Assembly: GCA_018136815.1 (NCBI GenBank)
Contig: CM030936.1
Location: 2,445,079-2,509,078, forward strand
Direction of reading: 5' to 3'
Source of the DNA: Isochrysis galbana
Lineage: Eukaryota > Haptophyta > Isochrysidales > Isochrysidaceae
Length of the DNA: 64,000 nucleotides
Below the pieces are notes generated by a model. It was not told the DNA's origin. It was given only the letters and a program-made list of their open reading frames with translations, and searched no databases. The translations under genes and the position numbers were made by a program. Position 1 is the stretch's first letter; the number at the start of each line of letters is the position of its first letter. Shown here piece after piece: positions 63,558 through 64,000 of the stretch.

Positions 63558-64000
63558 ATGGCATAGAGACTCCCATTTTGACCTATGTGTATGGTGAATC
63601 GCCGGAGGTTTGTGGAAAAGATCGTTCCATATCGGGGAGCCCTGGGTTCCTTCCCGTGTGTTTGTTTCCCTATGGAAGTTAATCCGTCTAAAGTTCTCGA
63701 GCGCATGTTTCCAAAAGGCCGGGAGCGTGGTATTACCTCGAATGCTAGCCGTGAGGCTCTTCACGTCGACCTTCGCGAAGACCGCCGCGCGCCCTAAGGG
63801 GGTACGGCTGAACCATTGGTCTAAGACCGATTTCCACTCCGCCGTTGACGGGTTGAGGTAACGAGCTATCCATATCGCTTGGAGCGCTCGCATGTGTTCG
63901 GCCATGGGGAGTAGTCCGACACCCAATAGGGGCCCGTCTTCTCTCGTCCCCACTCTCGGGTACGCCGGAAGGGTTATCCATTTTATGCCCTCTTGTGAGG
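63558..64000 (-). mobile_element. LINE C-terminal coding fragment running off the window (LINE-6)
   Basis: Minus frame: GIKWITLPAYPRVGTREDGP, LLGVGLLPMAEHMRALQAIW, TAEWKSVLDQWFSRTPLGRA, then TTLPAFWKHALENFRRINF. It matches 30325-30764 over about 100 residues at the same LINE region between RT and the C-terminus. It loses similarity near 63600, so the 3' end is missing on this side; the 5' part would lie beyond the window. Confidence 0.78.

Overview
The window is nuclear DNA of a GC-rich eukaryote. Spliced genes, a dynein light chain, a 20S proteasome subunit, a BRE1-type RING ligase and LINE retrotransposons rule out a prokaryote. Two proteins carry what look like secondary-plastid targeting leaders: a thylakoid-lumen candidate with signal peptide plus twin-arginine segment (45454-46008), and a protein with a signal peptide followed by a short basic ARAAVRM stretch (35162-36458). 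With the GC-rich composition, many homopolymeric C/G runs and unusual splice donors (GYRCG-type, 3 of 22 being GC-AG), this suggests a marine alga with a red-derived secondary plastid, most likely a haptophyte. The species is an inference.

Layout. 0-2.8 kb: possible LRR-like gene plus minisatellites. 2.8-13 kb: NCLX-type Na+/Ca2+ exchanger (-), transmembrane PDI (-), TPR-PRMT (+). 13.5-16.3 kb: nested hairpin-bearing short retroelements. 16.8-24 kb: SLC35A nucleotide-sugar transporter (-), proteasome beta-4/PSMB2 (+), beta-lactamase-like serine hydrolase (-). 24-33 kb: one assembly gap, then a nested retrotransposon cluster with a large LINE ORF. 33.3-46 kb: CS-TPR protein (-), putative plastid protein (+), twin-TPR coiled-coil protein (-), LC8 dynein light chain (+), LINE 5' fragments, lumenal protein (-). 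47.6-52.7 kb: BRE1 (-) and a GH127-like glycosidase (-), separated by a second gap, then an unidentified gene. 52.8-54.9 kb: more short elements. 55.4-64 kb: two-TM protein (-), triose-phosphate-translocator-family transporter (-), a CarD/Tudor-like small gene (+), membrane-anchored MTA/SAH nucleosidase (-) and a LINE 3' fragment.

The genes are ordinary single-copy housekeeping genes without operon logic. Related themes are methyl-group metabolism (PRMT makes SAH and the nucleosidase removes it), secretory-pathway sugar transport and folding (SLC35A, TMX-like PDI, secreted glycosidase), and TPR proteins (three genes). Exon structures were built by hand from splice motifs, reading-frame phase and family continuity; each predicted CDS given with exons sums to a multiple of three.

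The most striking feature is a family of LINEs and short non-autonomous elements. They share a 5' hairpin ending a few bases before an ATGG, with stem sequences that covary between copies, often a second GC hairpin just after the ATG, and a common 3' end AATATTAAAAGG. One 755-bp copy has an 18-bp target-site duplication that fixes both ends and sits in the hairpin of another copy.
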